The notes under the pieces: generated by a model
What the model saw: the letters and a program-made list of their open reading frames with translations, nothing else
The model's database searches: none
What the model was told of the DNA's origin: nothing
Translations under genes and position numbers: made by a program
Origin: Paenalicyclobacillus mengziensis
GTDB lineage: Bacteria; Bacillota; Bacilli; Alicyclobacillales; Alicyclobacillaceae
Assembly (NCBI RefSeq): GCF_017298635.1
Contig: NZ_CP071183.1
Span: forward strand, 1 to 47,863
Direction of reading: 5' to 3'
Length of the DNA: 47,863 nt
Shown here: positions 42,282-47,863 of the stretch, piece by piece
Layout: every line of letters begins with the position of its first letter
Numbering within the stretch: position 1 is the first letter of the stretch

Positions 42282-43235
42282 GTGGAAACTATGGCTGCTG
42301 CAGTCGAAGAAGACCAAGAAATATTCGAACGACCGTACTATCAAAACCCTTATCTCTACGCAAAGTTTTATACGGCAATGCGGCATAGACTGGCCGAAAT
42401 CATTCTCCCTGCCAGTGTTTTAGCTGTGTTTATTGGTGTGCATCTCATCTGTGATGCAAACACCGGGGAGTTTGTTCTTGATTATTCAGCTTTGCGAGAT
42501 GCCTTACACTTACCCAAATCAACGGTGTACGTCGCTGTCCAGGAACTCTTAAAAACCCCTTTCGTCACTCATGTTCATGAAGATTATTATCGGATCACTG
42601 ATTATGAGGCGGACCGTACTGCACCAGGAGCCAGCTACTTTAAGCTTACCCCTCGTTTTATTGACTCCTTGGCCGGGATGGTTGCCCATCATCTGCCTGC
42701 TATGATTCTATTCAGCCTTGAACTCCTTGATGTACATAGACACCACGACAAAGAGACATTGCGTAAAATGCAAACCCTCATTTACAAGAAACGCCTTGGA
42801 AGCGCCCCTTCGCGTGTGCGCTACAACCTGCGTCTACTCGATGGCTTTGTGCGTTGGGCGGACTATCCCAACTCCTCGGGAACGGATACATTGCTACAAT
42901 TCTTCGTGTTGGACGATGATACACAGACAATAGAACAAGAAGAATTCCGCGCACTACACGGAGCAGTTAACCGGGAGACATTGAGTGCTTATCAGAATGC
43001 GGGTGGCTCGGACGCTCTTTCCTGGCGTGAGCTGTCCAGGTCCACACGACCGCTCATTGCCTATGGCATCTCTCTTCGGCTTCATTCCGAAACCGTAATT
43101 CGCCTGGGCTCTCTGTTTGGGGCTATTTGTGCCGAACGCAAGGTAAAGAGACGCGCTGCGTATCTGCGACGCCTTTTAAAGAATGGAGATTTACTGAAAC
43201 ACATTCCGCCATGGAGATTACAATACTCAGCGTAG
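42282..43235 (+). CDS. Putative replication initiator (winged-helix protein)
   Basis: A 317-residue protein. The N-terminal 120 residues contain a winged helix (FVLDYSALRDALHLPKSTVY, then VAVQELLKTPFVTHV), as in RepA-type initiators. The C-terminal region is helical and basic (ERKVKRRAAYLRRLLKNGD). It lies directly upstream of an AT-rich region with a DnaA box and repeats, so it is the best initiator candidate on the plasmid. GTG 42282 or ATG 42291 are both possible; neither has a good ribosome-binding site. No known Rep family was recognised by eye. Confidence 0.5.
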   Translation: METMAAAVEEDQEIFERPYYQNPYLYAKFYTAMRHRLAEIILPASVLAVFIGVHLICDANTGEFVLDYSALRDALHLPKSTVYVAVQELLKTPFVTHVHEDYYRITDYEADRTAPGASYFKLTPRFIDSLAGMVAHHLPAMILFSLELLDVHRHHDKETLRKMQTLIYKKRLGSAPSRVRYNLRLLDGFVRWADYPNSSGTDTLLQFFVLDDDTQTIEQEEFRALHGAVNRETLSAYQNAGGSDALSWRELSRSTRPLIAYGISLRLHSETVIRLGSLFGAICAERKVKRRAAYLRRLLKNGDLLKHIPPWRLQYSA

Positions 43236-43278
43236 TGGAGTAGAGTAGATCCTACAATCACGTATATTACCCCTTCTA

Positions 43279-43304
43279 AAATCAATCCTTAGGATTGATT
43301 TCCC
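43279..43304 (+). terminator. Hairpin after rep
   Basis: AAATCAATCC / GGATTGATTT stem with a 3-nt loop; only TTTCCC follows. Confidence 0.5.
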
Positions 43305-43399
43305 ATGCCATGTCCAAATACCCCTCAGCTTACGCCAATGCGCTTACGTGAGCTTTTAGAGCACTAGGAACGCGGTAGCAACATGACTATAAAAAGTGT

Positions 43400-43520
43400 C
43401 AGCGACATAGAAAATGTTAAATAATGTATTTAATGGGCGGAAAGAGGTTCATTTCGTGCATGTCCATACTGTGGATAACCGAATTCCGTTCATTTCATGC
43501 ACGTGCAGTGTTCAGATTGT
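43400..43520. other. Candidate replication origin
   Basis: An AT-rich stretch (43405-43436) is followed by the repeats GTTCATTTCGTGCATGT (from 43447) and GTTCATTTCATGCACGT (from 43488), with a perfect DnaA box TGTGGATAA (43470-43478, TTATCCACA on the other strand) between them. The position just after the putative rep gene is typical of iteron or DnaA-dependent origins. Confidence 0.6.
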
Positions 43521-43622
43521 GCACAGGGGGAAGGAAGCATTTGACCATATATGTTACGGAAAACAGGAATCCTTCGCAGCGTGCTTAAACTAATTCTTTT
43601 TTAACAAATATAGATATTCAAA

Positions 43623-43656
43623 GTGGAGTGCCTTCGGCACATTCCACATTTTTTAA
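43623..43656 (+). terminator. Strong terminator before the parA operon
   Basis: GTGGA-GTGCC, TTCG loop, GGCAC-TTCCAC with one bulge, then six T. It ends a transcript crossing the origin region, where no gene is seen, so a non-coding RNA from this area is possible. Confidence 0.75.
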
Positions 43657-43791
43657 CAGAACCACATGCTTTCTATCTTCTTCTAAGTACTGCACCTAGA
43701 ACTAGTTAAGGACATCGACAAAACTTCCCCTAATCCCTGACGAATTATCATAGCCTGATTGGAACGCATTTGCTACACTCACTGTGTACTG

Positions 43792-43812
43792 CACTGAACA
43801 GTATTCTGAACA
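43792..43812 (+). repeat. Partition repeat copy 1
   Basis: CACTGAACAGTATTCTGAAC, directly before the parA ribosome-binding site. It resembles the copies at 44760 and 45089. It is a likely binding site of the ribbon-helix-helix partner. Confidence 0.6.
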
Positions 43813-43824
43813 GGAGGCTCAGAA

Positions 43825-44604
43825 GTGGCTATTAAAATGGTATTTGGGATTCAAAAAGGAGGTTGCTCGAAGACTACGACATCTGGAATCTTTGCGCATC
43901 AGCTTCTGGCTCGTGGACATTCTGTATTAGCCGTGGACATGGATTCTCAAGGAAACCTAACTGAACTTTTGACCCAACGACCGGCGAATGAATTTTCTGA
44001 CCAGTCCATACTGGAAGCTTTCCGTGATGAGAACGCAAAACCATATATTTATCATGTCACAGAGCAACTACATGTACTCCCTGCGAATAACTTGCTTGCC
44101 ACGCTGCCACGGTTGCTGTACACGATGTACGGTCTTACCTCGAATCGAGTCTATACGTCTTTGCGGGAACTACTGGAGCATATTGCGAGCGATTACGACT
44201 ATATCATCATTGATACTCCCCCTACTCTATCAGAGCATACAGTAAGTGCCCTTGTCGCTGCCGATTGGGTACTCGTGATGTTTGAGTCTTCACAGTGGTG
44301 TTATTCGGCTGTTCCTAATTTTATGGACTCCGTTGAGGTTGCGCGGAAGTTGAATCCTACACTCCAGATAGCTGGTATCGTTCGTACACTCAACGACGTT
44401 AGACGAACGGATAACAAGGAGTTCAATGACCTAATTGCTGAAGACTACCCTGATCTTGTTTTTGATACAGTCATTCGTCGCAGAGCTGCAGCCGGTCGGC
44501 TTGCAATTTATGGCCTTGGGGATGCAAATCCAGAAATGGAGTCCGCGCTGGAACAGTATGCACCGTTGTTCGAGGAGGTGTTGAATCGTGTCAGGCAAGG
44601 TTGA
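43825..44604 (+). CDS. parA: ParA-type partition ATPase
   Basis: A 259-residue Walker-type ATPase without an N-terminal helix-turn-helix, as in type Ib systems. The deviant P-loop QKGGCSKTTT starts near residue 10; VLAVDMDSQGN and YIIIDTPPTLSEH are the other hallmark motifs. It would separate plasmid copies together with the downstream DNA-binding protein. GTG 43825 follows ACAGGAGG. Its end overlaps the next gene by 17 nt. Repeat copy 1 overlaps its leader, suggesting autoregulation. Confidence 0.92.
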   Translation: MAIKMVFGIQKGGCSKTTTSGIFAHQLLARGHSVLAVDMDSQGNLTELLTQRPANEFSDQSILEAFRDENAKPYIYHVTEQLHVLPANNLLATLPRLLYTMYGLTSNRVYTSLRELLEHIASDYDYIIIDTPPTLSEHTVSALVAADWVLVMFESSQWCYSAVPNFMDSVEVARKLNPTLQIAGIVRTLNDVRRTDNKEFNDLIAEDYPDLVFDTVIRRRAAAGRLAIYGLGDANPEMESALEQYAPLFEEVLNRVRQG

Positions 44605-45061
44605 CCATCGAAGTGCGATCCGAGAGCGCAATCTAGCTTCAAGAGCTATGCCTGTATTTACTAAAGACACAGATACAGAGACGACAAATCATGGCACTGA
44701 CAAGACACCGACACTGCCCCATGAAGACTTTAATCAACAGCACAATGAACAAAATAAAACACTGAATAGTACTGTGAATACAACACAGAATATTAAGCAG
44801 AAAACTGAGCAGAATATAACACACATCAGCGAGGAGAACGATATGACCGATTTTCTTGATACGATAATGAGTGACGTAGGAAAAAAGCTAGTGGAAGATA
44901 CCCATACCAGACGTACCTATCTGATTGAAAAGGAACTTGTCGCTCGTTTAGATGATGAAGCCCGACGAAGACCGCGTGGATGGGCCACAAAACTAGTCAA
45001 TGGTTTGTTGAGAGCATATTTTGCGGAGCAAGACCGTCGTGAAACCAAGACAGGACGGTAA
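44588..45061 (+). CDS. Ribbon-helix-helix partition partner (ParB/ParG-like)
   Basis: A 157-residue protein. The first 95 residues are polar, Asn/Thr/Gln-rich and probably disordered. The C-terminal part (RTYLIEKELVARLDDEARRR, then GWATKLVNGLLRAYF) has a ribbon-helix-helix pattern. Small ribbon-helix-helix centromere-binding proteins pair with ParA of type Ib. GTG 44588 follows GGAGG. The stretch coding for the disordered tail contains partition repeat copy 2, so the DNA may be doing two jobs. An internal ATG at 44842 could give a shorter form. Confidence 0.7.
   Translation: MSGKVDHRSAIRERNLASRAMPVFTKDTDTETTNHGTDKTPTLPHEDFNQQHNEQNKTLNSTVNTTQNIKQKTEQNITHISEENDMTDFLDTIMSDVGKKLVEDTHTRRTYLIEKELVARLDDEARRRPRGWATKLVNGLLRAYFAEQDRRETKTGR
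44760..44780 (+). repeat. Partition repeat copy 2 (inside the partner gene)
   Basis: CACTGAATAGTACTGTGAAT; further degenerate GAATA/CAGAATA units follow up to 44820. Confidence 0.55.
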
Positions 45062-45088
45062 ACGAAAAGTATTAACATCTGTTTACTG

Positions 45089-45109
45089 CACTGAATAGTA
45101 CTCTGAATA
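45089..45109 (+). repeat. Partition repeat copy 3
   Basis: CACTGAATAGTACTCTGAAT, 28 nt after the operon stop. The three copies span the whole operon. Confidence 0.6.
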
Positions 45110-45132
45110 TTGTGCTGTGCTATGTGGGATCG

Positions 45133-45162
45133 GACCAGGTATTGGAGCCTGGTCTTTCTTTA
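45133..45162 (+). terminator. Terminator after the par operon
   Basis: ACCAGG / CCTGGT stem with an 8-nt loop, then CTTTCTTT. Confidence 0.75.
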
Positions 45163-45268
45163 TGTTCCTTTCTGCGGCTCATCTATTGAGACGCCAGAAC
45201 AACGCTAAAGGAAGTAAAGGCAGCTCACACTTGGGATATAGAAATGCACCTGCACCAGGGCGTCGGAT

Positions 45269-45296
45269 GCCTCAGGGATTGTCCCTGAGGCTTTTT
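45269..45296 (+). terminator. Intrinsic terminator just before RNA element A5
   Basis: GCCTCAGGG / CCCTGAGGC stem, 5-nt loop, five T. It is the counterpart of the hairpin at 2573 before element A1. The stretch 45163-45268 has no supported gene. Confidence 0.8.
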
Positions 45297-45485
45297 GTCT
45301 CGTGCTGAGGGAGCCGGTGGCCGCTCTCCAGCAGGCTATCACGGTCCTTTCCCGTCACACAGGCCCGCGCTCCTTATCCTCCTACGCTTCGCTCGTCCGG
45401 TACCGCGCTTTTCGCCTGTGCGCCAGGTCCCCGAGGACCATGATTTAGCCGCCTCAAGCGGCACCCCCCAAGGGGCGCACGAGAC
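45297..45485 (+). ncRNA. Structured RNA family A, copy A5 (leader of small basic protein)
   Basis: A 189-nt copy close to A1. P1 is GTCTCGTGC (45297-45305) with GCACGAGAC (45477-45485). The long helix keeps nine of ten pairs with a mismatch at a different place from A1. Both invariant strings are present. The downstream gene starts 26 nt after P1 behind AAAGGAGGG. Confidence 0.75.
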
Positions 45486-45510
45486 AGCCGCTGGAAAGGA
45501 GGGATTGAAC

Positions 45511-45666
45511 GTGGGAAAGGATTTACTAGTGGCTTTAGATGCCTTGATTAAGTTGTTGACCGTAGCTTTACTCCTGTTACAAATACTAGGGGTACGGAAG
45601 ACAACGAAAAAGGCTCCCCGCCGCAAACGGAGAGCCACTGGTAAGCGCAGGGGGAAGGGCGACTAG
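45511..45666 (+). CDS. Small membrane protein with basic tail
   Basis: A 51-residue protein from GTG 45511, after AAAGGAGGG. It has one helix (residues 8-25, ALIKLLTVALLLLQIL) and then a very basic tail (KKAPRRKRRATGKRRGK). It may sit in the membrane with its tail on nucleic acid. A GGGAAGGGC/GCCCTTTCCC hairpin overlaps the stop. It is controlled by RNA element A5 if the leader model is right. Confidence 0.6.
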   Translation: MGKDLLVALDALIKLLTVALLLLQILGVRKTTKKAPRRKRRATGKRRGKGD

Positions 45667-45745
45667 CCCTTTCCCGTCCCGTTCAAAACTCACTATCGAA
45701 ATTGTAAACCATTCTCTGTATCAAAACAAGGAGGGCGACAGACAG

Positions 45746-45826
45746 ATGAGCATTGTAAACGTGTTACTCGATGTTGTGATTCTTGGGCTAGTGGTTCGAC
45801 TCTTCACCATGGAAGATGATCGCTAA
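45746..45826 (+). CDS. 26-residue membrane peptide
   Basis: ATG 45746 lies 7 nt after AGGAGGGCG. One hydrophobic helix (VLLDVVILGLVV) is followed by a charged end (FTMEDDR). Its stop overlaps the next start (TAATG), so it may serve to couple translation of that gene. Confidence 0.45.
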   Translation: MSIVNVLLDVVILGLVVRLFTMEDDR

Positions 45827-46665
45827 TGGGTATGGAGAGCTGGCAACAACTTGACCTATTCGATATTGCGGAGGCGAATGATTGGGAGGGAAAAGTGCAG
45901 GGGAATACGTTTCGACTGTCCGACATTCGCATTGGGGATCGGTTCGAAGTGCATTGGGGAAATGGTGTGGAGTTTACGGGAACATTTATTACACATGGCT
46001 GGTGGCATACGGAACGAGAGGATTTAGACTACTACTGGTTAGAGACTGCAGGCCATGATTTCCGGCATATGTCTCCGGACGACGAGTGGGTATACTTTGG
46101 GCATGATGAGAACTATATAACGCCGTGTAAGGACGATATTTTGGAGAAGTTGGTGGAGGTGCTGAAGCAAGTACTGCTCGAAAAACGAATTCCGGCTTTC
46201 CAGAGTTTTGAGCATCAATATCCATATCTCAGCTCGGAGTATCATCCCTTAATCAGGGAAGCGTGGGACAAAGCGATTGTCGCTGTGACCAGTCTGGACG
46301 AGTTGATGAGCTGTTACCAAGGTTGGACGTGTAAAGCAATGCTCCCGCAAGGCAAGGCCAGTGTGATTCGCGACTATGTAAAAACGGTGTTTCAGCTCCC
46401 GCGTGAGCAATGGAAAGAAGAATTGCTCAAGCTCAGATGGACGGAAGGTGGTAAGGGTGGTTACTCTGTACGTCGGTTCTCCACTCTTGACGTGACGTAT
46501 TACAGACCGCTCTACTTGCACTACGTCACAGAGTGTCGGACTTCAGATGAACTGCTAAAGCTCATGGTCATGCGCGGAGAGACTTCAACCTATCAACGGG
46601 ACGGTAACTCGGATGCGAGAGTGTGGGTGGAAGAAGGATCAGCTGAAGAAAAGCTAGTGAGTTGA
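45826..46665 (+). CDS. Hypothetical protein
   Basis: A 279-residue soluble protein. ATG 45826 is coupled to the peptide upstream; ATG 45832 is an alternative. The N-terminal third is rich in W, H and D (HWGNGVEFTGTFITHGWWHT), and the rest is helical with scattered W. No motif or family is recognised. A strong terminator follows. Confidence 0.6.
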   Translation: MGMESWQQLDLFDIAEANDWEGKVQGNTFRLSDIRIGDRFEVHWGNGVEFTGTFITHGWWHTEREDLDYYWLETAGHDFRHMSPDDEWVYFGHDENYITPCKDDILEKLVEVLKQVLLEKRIPAFQSFEHQYPYLSSEYHPLIREAWDKAIVAVTSLDELMSCYQGWTCKAMLPQGKASVIRDYVKTVFQLPREQWKEELLKLRWTEGGKGGYSVRRFSTLDVTYYRPLYLHYVTECRTSDELLKLMVMRGETSTYQRDGNSDARVWVEEGSAEEKLVS

Positions 46666-46692
46666 TGGGAGGGGGAAGAACCCCCTCTAAGG

Positions 46693-46720
46693 AAACCCCA
46701 GGGAATGACCTGGGGTTTTT
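46693..46720 (+). terminator. Strong intrinsic terminator
   Basis: AACCCCAGG / CCTGGGGTT stem, 6-nt loop, T-run. It ends the operon and precedes the family B leader array. Confidence 0.88.
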
Positions 46721-46747
46721 GAATGATTTTGAGCAGTACATAAGGTT

Positions 46748-46972
46748 ACTTCGCTTGCGCGAAGTCGTAGGCGGTAGGAAGGTGCCTGGCGTCCGTGGCG
46801 TAGCGTACCTGGTTGCCGGTTGATACTTGCCTCCGCTCGGGTCTTGGCATTGTACCATGTGGCGCAACGCTGCGCGTCCTCCACTACGTTTCGGCCTCCG
46901 GTGCGCTCACATGTGGTTACTTGGGTGCCCCGAACGGGGACAACACGGCCCACGTGCCAAGGAGGTTATCTT
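46748..46972 (+). ncRNA. Structured leader family B, copy 2
   Basis: A 225-nt leader. From 5' to 3': the hairpin ACTTCG/CGAAGT, a helix near GGTA…TACC (imperfect in this copy), GCGCA/TGCGC, CCCCG/CGGGG, and CTTGG pairing with CCAAG at the ribosome-binding site AAGGAGG. It is almost identical to copy 3 and very close to copy 1. The start codon of the following gene is 1 nt after its end. It is part of a 511-nt tandem unit. Confidence 0.72.
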
Positions 46973-47209
46973 ATGTCCAAGTCATCTTATTACGAAGTCG
47001 GTGTTTTTCCGGTGTTCTTCGATGAGAAGTCAGCTAAATGGTGCGTCCAGACCGCTGTCTGCACACTCGAGGGTTGCGATATATGCGAGAAATTTGAGAA
47101 CCAGGAGAAGGCGCACAGCCACGCGACTCAGTTGGCAGCTACCAAGCATGAACTAGACCGCTGTTTGTGTGACGCGTGCTACCAGGAGTATGTGCAGTAT
47201 TGCTGGTGA
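46973..47209 (+). CDS. Cys-rich small protein, tandem paralog 1
   Basis: A 78-residue protein beginning MSKSSYYEVGVFPVFFDEKS. Cysteines occur as CTLEGCDIC near the middle and CLCDACYQEYVQYC at the end, suggesting a metal site. It is about 60% identical to the next gene, with the Cys pattern only partly kept there. ATG 46973 follows AAGGAGG. It has its own leader and its own terminator. Confidence 0.7.
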   Translation: MSKSSYYEVGVFPVFFDEKSAKWCVQTAVCTLEGCDICEKFENQEKAHSHATQLAATKHELDRCLCDACYQEYVQYCW

Positions 47210-47230
47210 GGGGGCTCGCCCCCTTTTCCT
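47210..47230 (+). terminator. Terminator of the first tandem unit
   Basis: GGGGGC / GCCCCC stem with a 2-nt center, then TTTTCC. It has the same design as those after radC and at 47721. Confidence 0.8.
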
Positions 47231-47258
47231 CGCGTGTTTGTAGAGCTGTAAAACGGAC

Positions 47259-47483
47259 ACTTCGCTTGCGCGAAGTCGTAGGCGATACGAAGGTGCCCGG
47301 CGTCTGTGGCGTCGCATACCTGGTTGCCGGTTGATACTTGTCTCCGCTCGGGTCTTGGCATTGTACCATGTGGCGCAACGCTGCGCGTCCTCCACTACGT
47401 TTCGGCCTCCGGTGCGCTCACATGCTGGTACTTGGGTGCCCCGAACGGGGACAACACGGCCCACGCGCCAAGGAGGTTATCTT
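47259..47483 (+). ncRNA. Structured leader family B, copy 3
   Basis: A 225-nt leader with the same hairpins as copy 2. The first hairpin is exact; small changes (GGCGATACG for GGCGGTAGG, CATACC for CGTACC) fall in the region of the weakly supported second helix. The start codon of the next gene follows at once. Confidence 0.72.
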
Positions 47484-47720
47484 ATGTCCGATCAATCCTA
47501 TTACGAAGTCGGTGATTTTCCAGTGTTCTGCGATGAGGAGTCTGGTAAATGGTGCGTCCAAACTGCGATATGCAGACTCGGGGGTTGCGCTATAAGCAAG
47601 GCATTCGACACTGAGGAAGAAGCCCATATGCACGCTACTGAGTTGGGGGCTACCAATCAGGAATTCGTGATGAGTGTATGCGAGGAGTGTTACCAAGAGT
47701 ACCTACAGGACTGCCGATGA
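47484..47720 (+). CDS. Cys-rich small protein, tandem paralog 2
   Basis: A 78-residue protein beginning MSDQSYYEVGDFPVFCDEES, aligned end to end with the gene at 46973. CEECYQEYLQDC at the C-terminus is kept, while the central cysteine pair is partly lost (CRLGGCAIS). ATG 47484 follows AAGGAGG. The copies have clearly diverged, so they may bind different partners. Confidence 0.7.
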   Translation: MSDQSYYEVGDFPVFCDEESGKWCVQTAICRLGGCAISKAFDTEEEAHMHATELGATNQEFVMSVCEECYQEYLQDCR

Positions 47721-47742
47721 GGGGGCGTGCCCCCTTTTTCCT
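47721..47742 (+). terminator. Terminator of the second tandem unit
   Basis: GGGGGC / GCCCCC stem, then five T. Confidence 0.8.
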
Positions 47743-47770
47743 CGCGTGTTTGTAGAGCTGTAAATCGGAC

Positions 47771-47863
47771 ACTTCGCTTGCGCGAAGTCGTAGGCGGTAC
47801 GAAGGTGCCTGGCGTCCGTGGCGCAGCGTACCTGATTGCCGGTTGATACTTGCCTCCGCTCGG
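47771..47863 (+). ncRNA. Structured leader family B, copy 1 (5' part)
   Basis: The 5' 93 nt of the radC leader. GGTACG and CGTACC form the second helix better here than in the other copies. It continues at position 1 without a missing or extra base compared with copies 2 and 3. Confidence 0.7.

Noticed and set aside
46813..47025. Several overlapping frames repeated in the 46.8-47.5 kb region and at 17-361
   Set aside because: They translate the family B leader in all frames; conservation is at the RNA level and varies in frame-neutral ways.
46748..47863. CRISPR array or tandem satellite
   Set aside because: The repeat unit is 511 bp and holds leader, gene and terminator; there are no short repeats with unique spacers and no cas genes.

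Overview
This window looks like a complete circular plasmid of 47,863 bp. Its last bases (…cctccgctcgg) and first bases (gtcttggcattg…) join without a gap inside a repeated leader sequence. Two intact copies of that leader, at about 46.75 and 47.26 kb, run straight through the same point. No rRNA, tRNA or chromosomal housekeeping gene is visible. Strong Shine-Dalgarno sites, many GTG/TTG starts, a TubZ-like partition protein, a compact Gram-positive type IV secretion set and a secreted protein with copper-amine-oxidase-like stalk domains point to an endospore-former-like Bacillota host. Alicyclobacillaceae is a reasonable guess but is not proven by the sequence.

Layout. 0.1-2.5 kb: RadC-like protein and small unknown genes. 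2.6-3.6 kb: an ArdC-like antirestriction protein. 3.7-4.7 kb: decayed or non-coding DNA. 4.7-6.5 kb: small unknown accessory genes. 6.5-8.7 kb: orphan structured RNA, oriT candidate, relaxosome accessory protein, HUH relaxase and a small ribbon-helix-helix-like gene. 8.8-16.7 kb: a Tad/Flp-like pilus operon with two TadZ-like proteins, a CpaB-like protein, TadA ATPase, TadB, TadC and four small membrane or pilin-like proteins. 17-25.2 kb: a secreted stalk-domain protein, a 1743-residue surface protein, a lipoprotein and a membrane-anchored Mrr-type nuclease. 25.3-30.2 kb: small regulators, HicAB, a serine recombinase and a lipoprotein. 30.3-39.6 kb: conjugation operon (topoisomerase III, VirB2-, VirD4-, VirB6-, VirB3-, VirB4- and VirB1-like). 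39.7-41.2 kb: TubR/TubZ-like partition. 41.5-43.8 kb: putative replication protein and origin. 43.8-45.1 kb: ParA plus a ribbon-helix-helix partner. 45.3-47.8 kb: small leader-controlled genes.

The genes form a self-transmissible, stably kept plasmid. The relaxase and accessory protein would process oriT, VirD4/VirB4 and the membrane proteins would export the strand, ArdC would protect it on entry, and two partition systems plus HicAB would retain it. The Tad-like pilus and giant adhesin may bring cells together or bind surfaces.

The most notable observation is a pair of dispersed structured RNA families. Family A (about 185 nt, five copies, both strands) has helices kept by compensatory changes between copies, two invariant core strings (CTCCTTATCCTCC and GTCCGGTACCG), and in four of five cases sits just upstream of a start codon. 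Family B (about 225 nt, three full copies plus a remnant) precedes radC and two tandem paralogous Cys-rich genes, each followed by its own terminator. I do not recognise either as a known RNA class.
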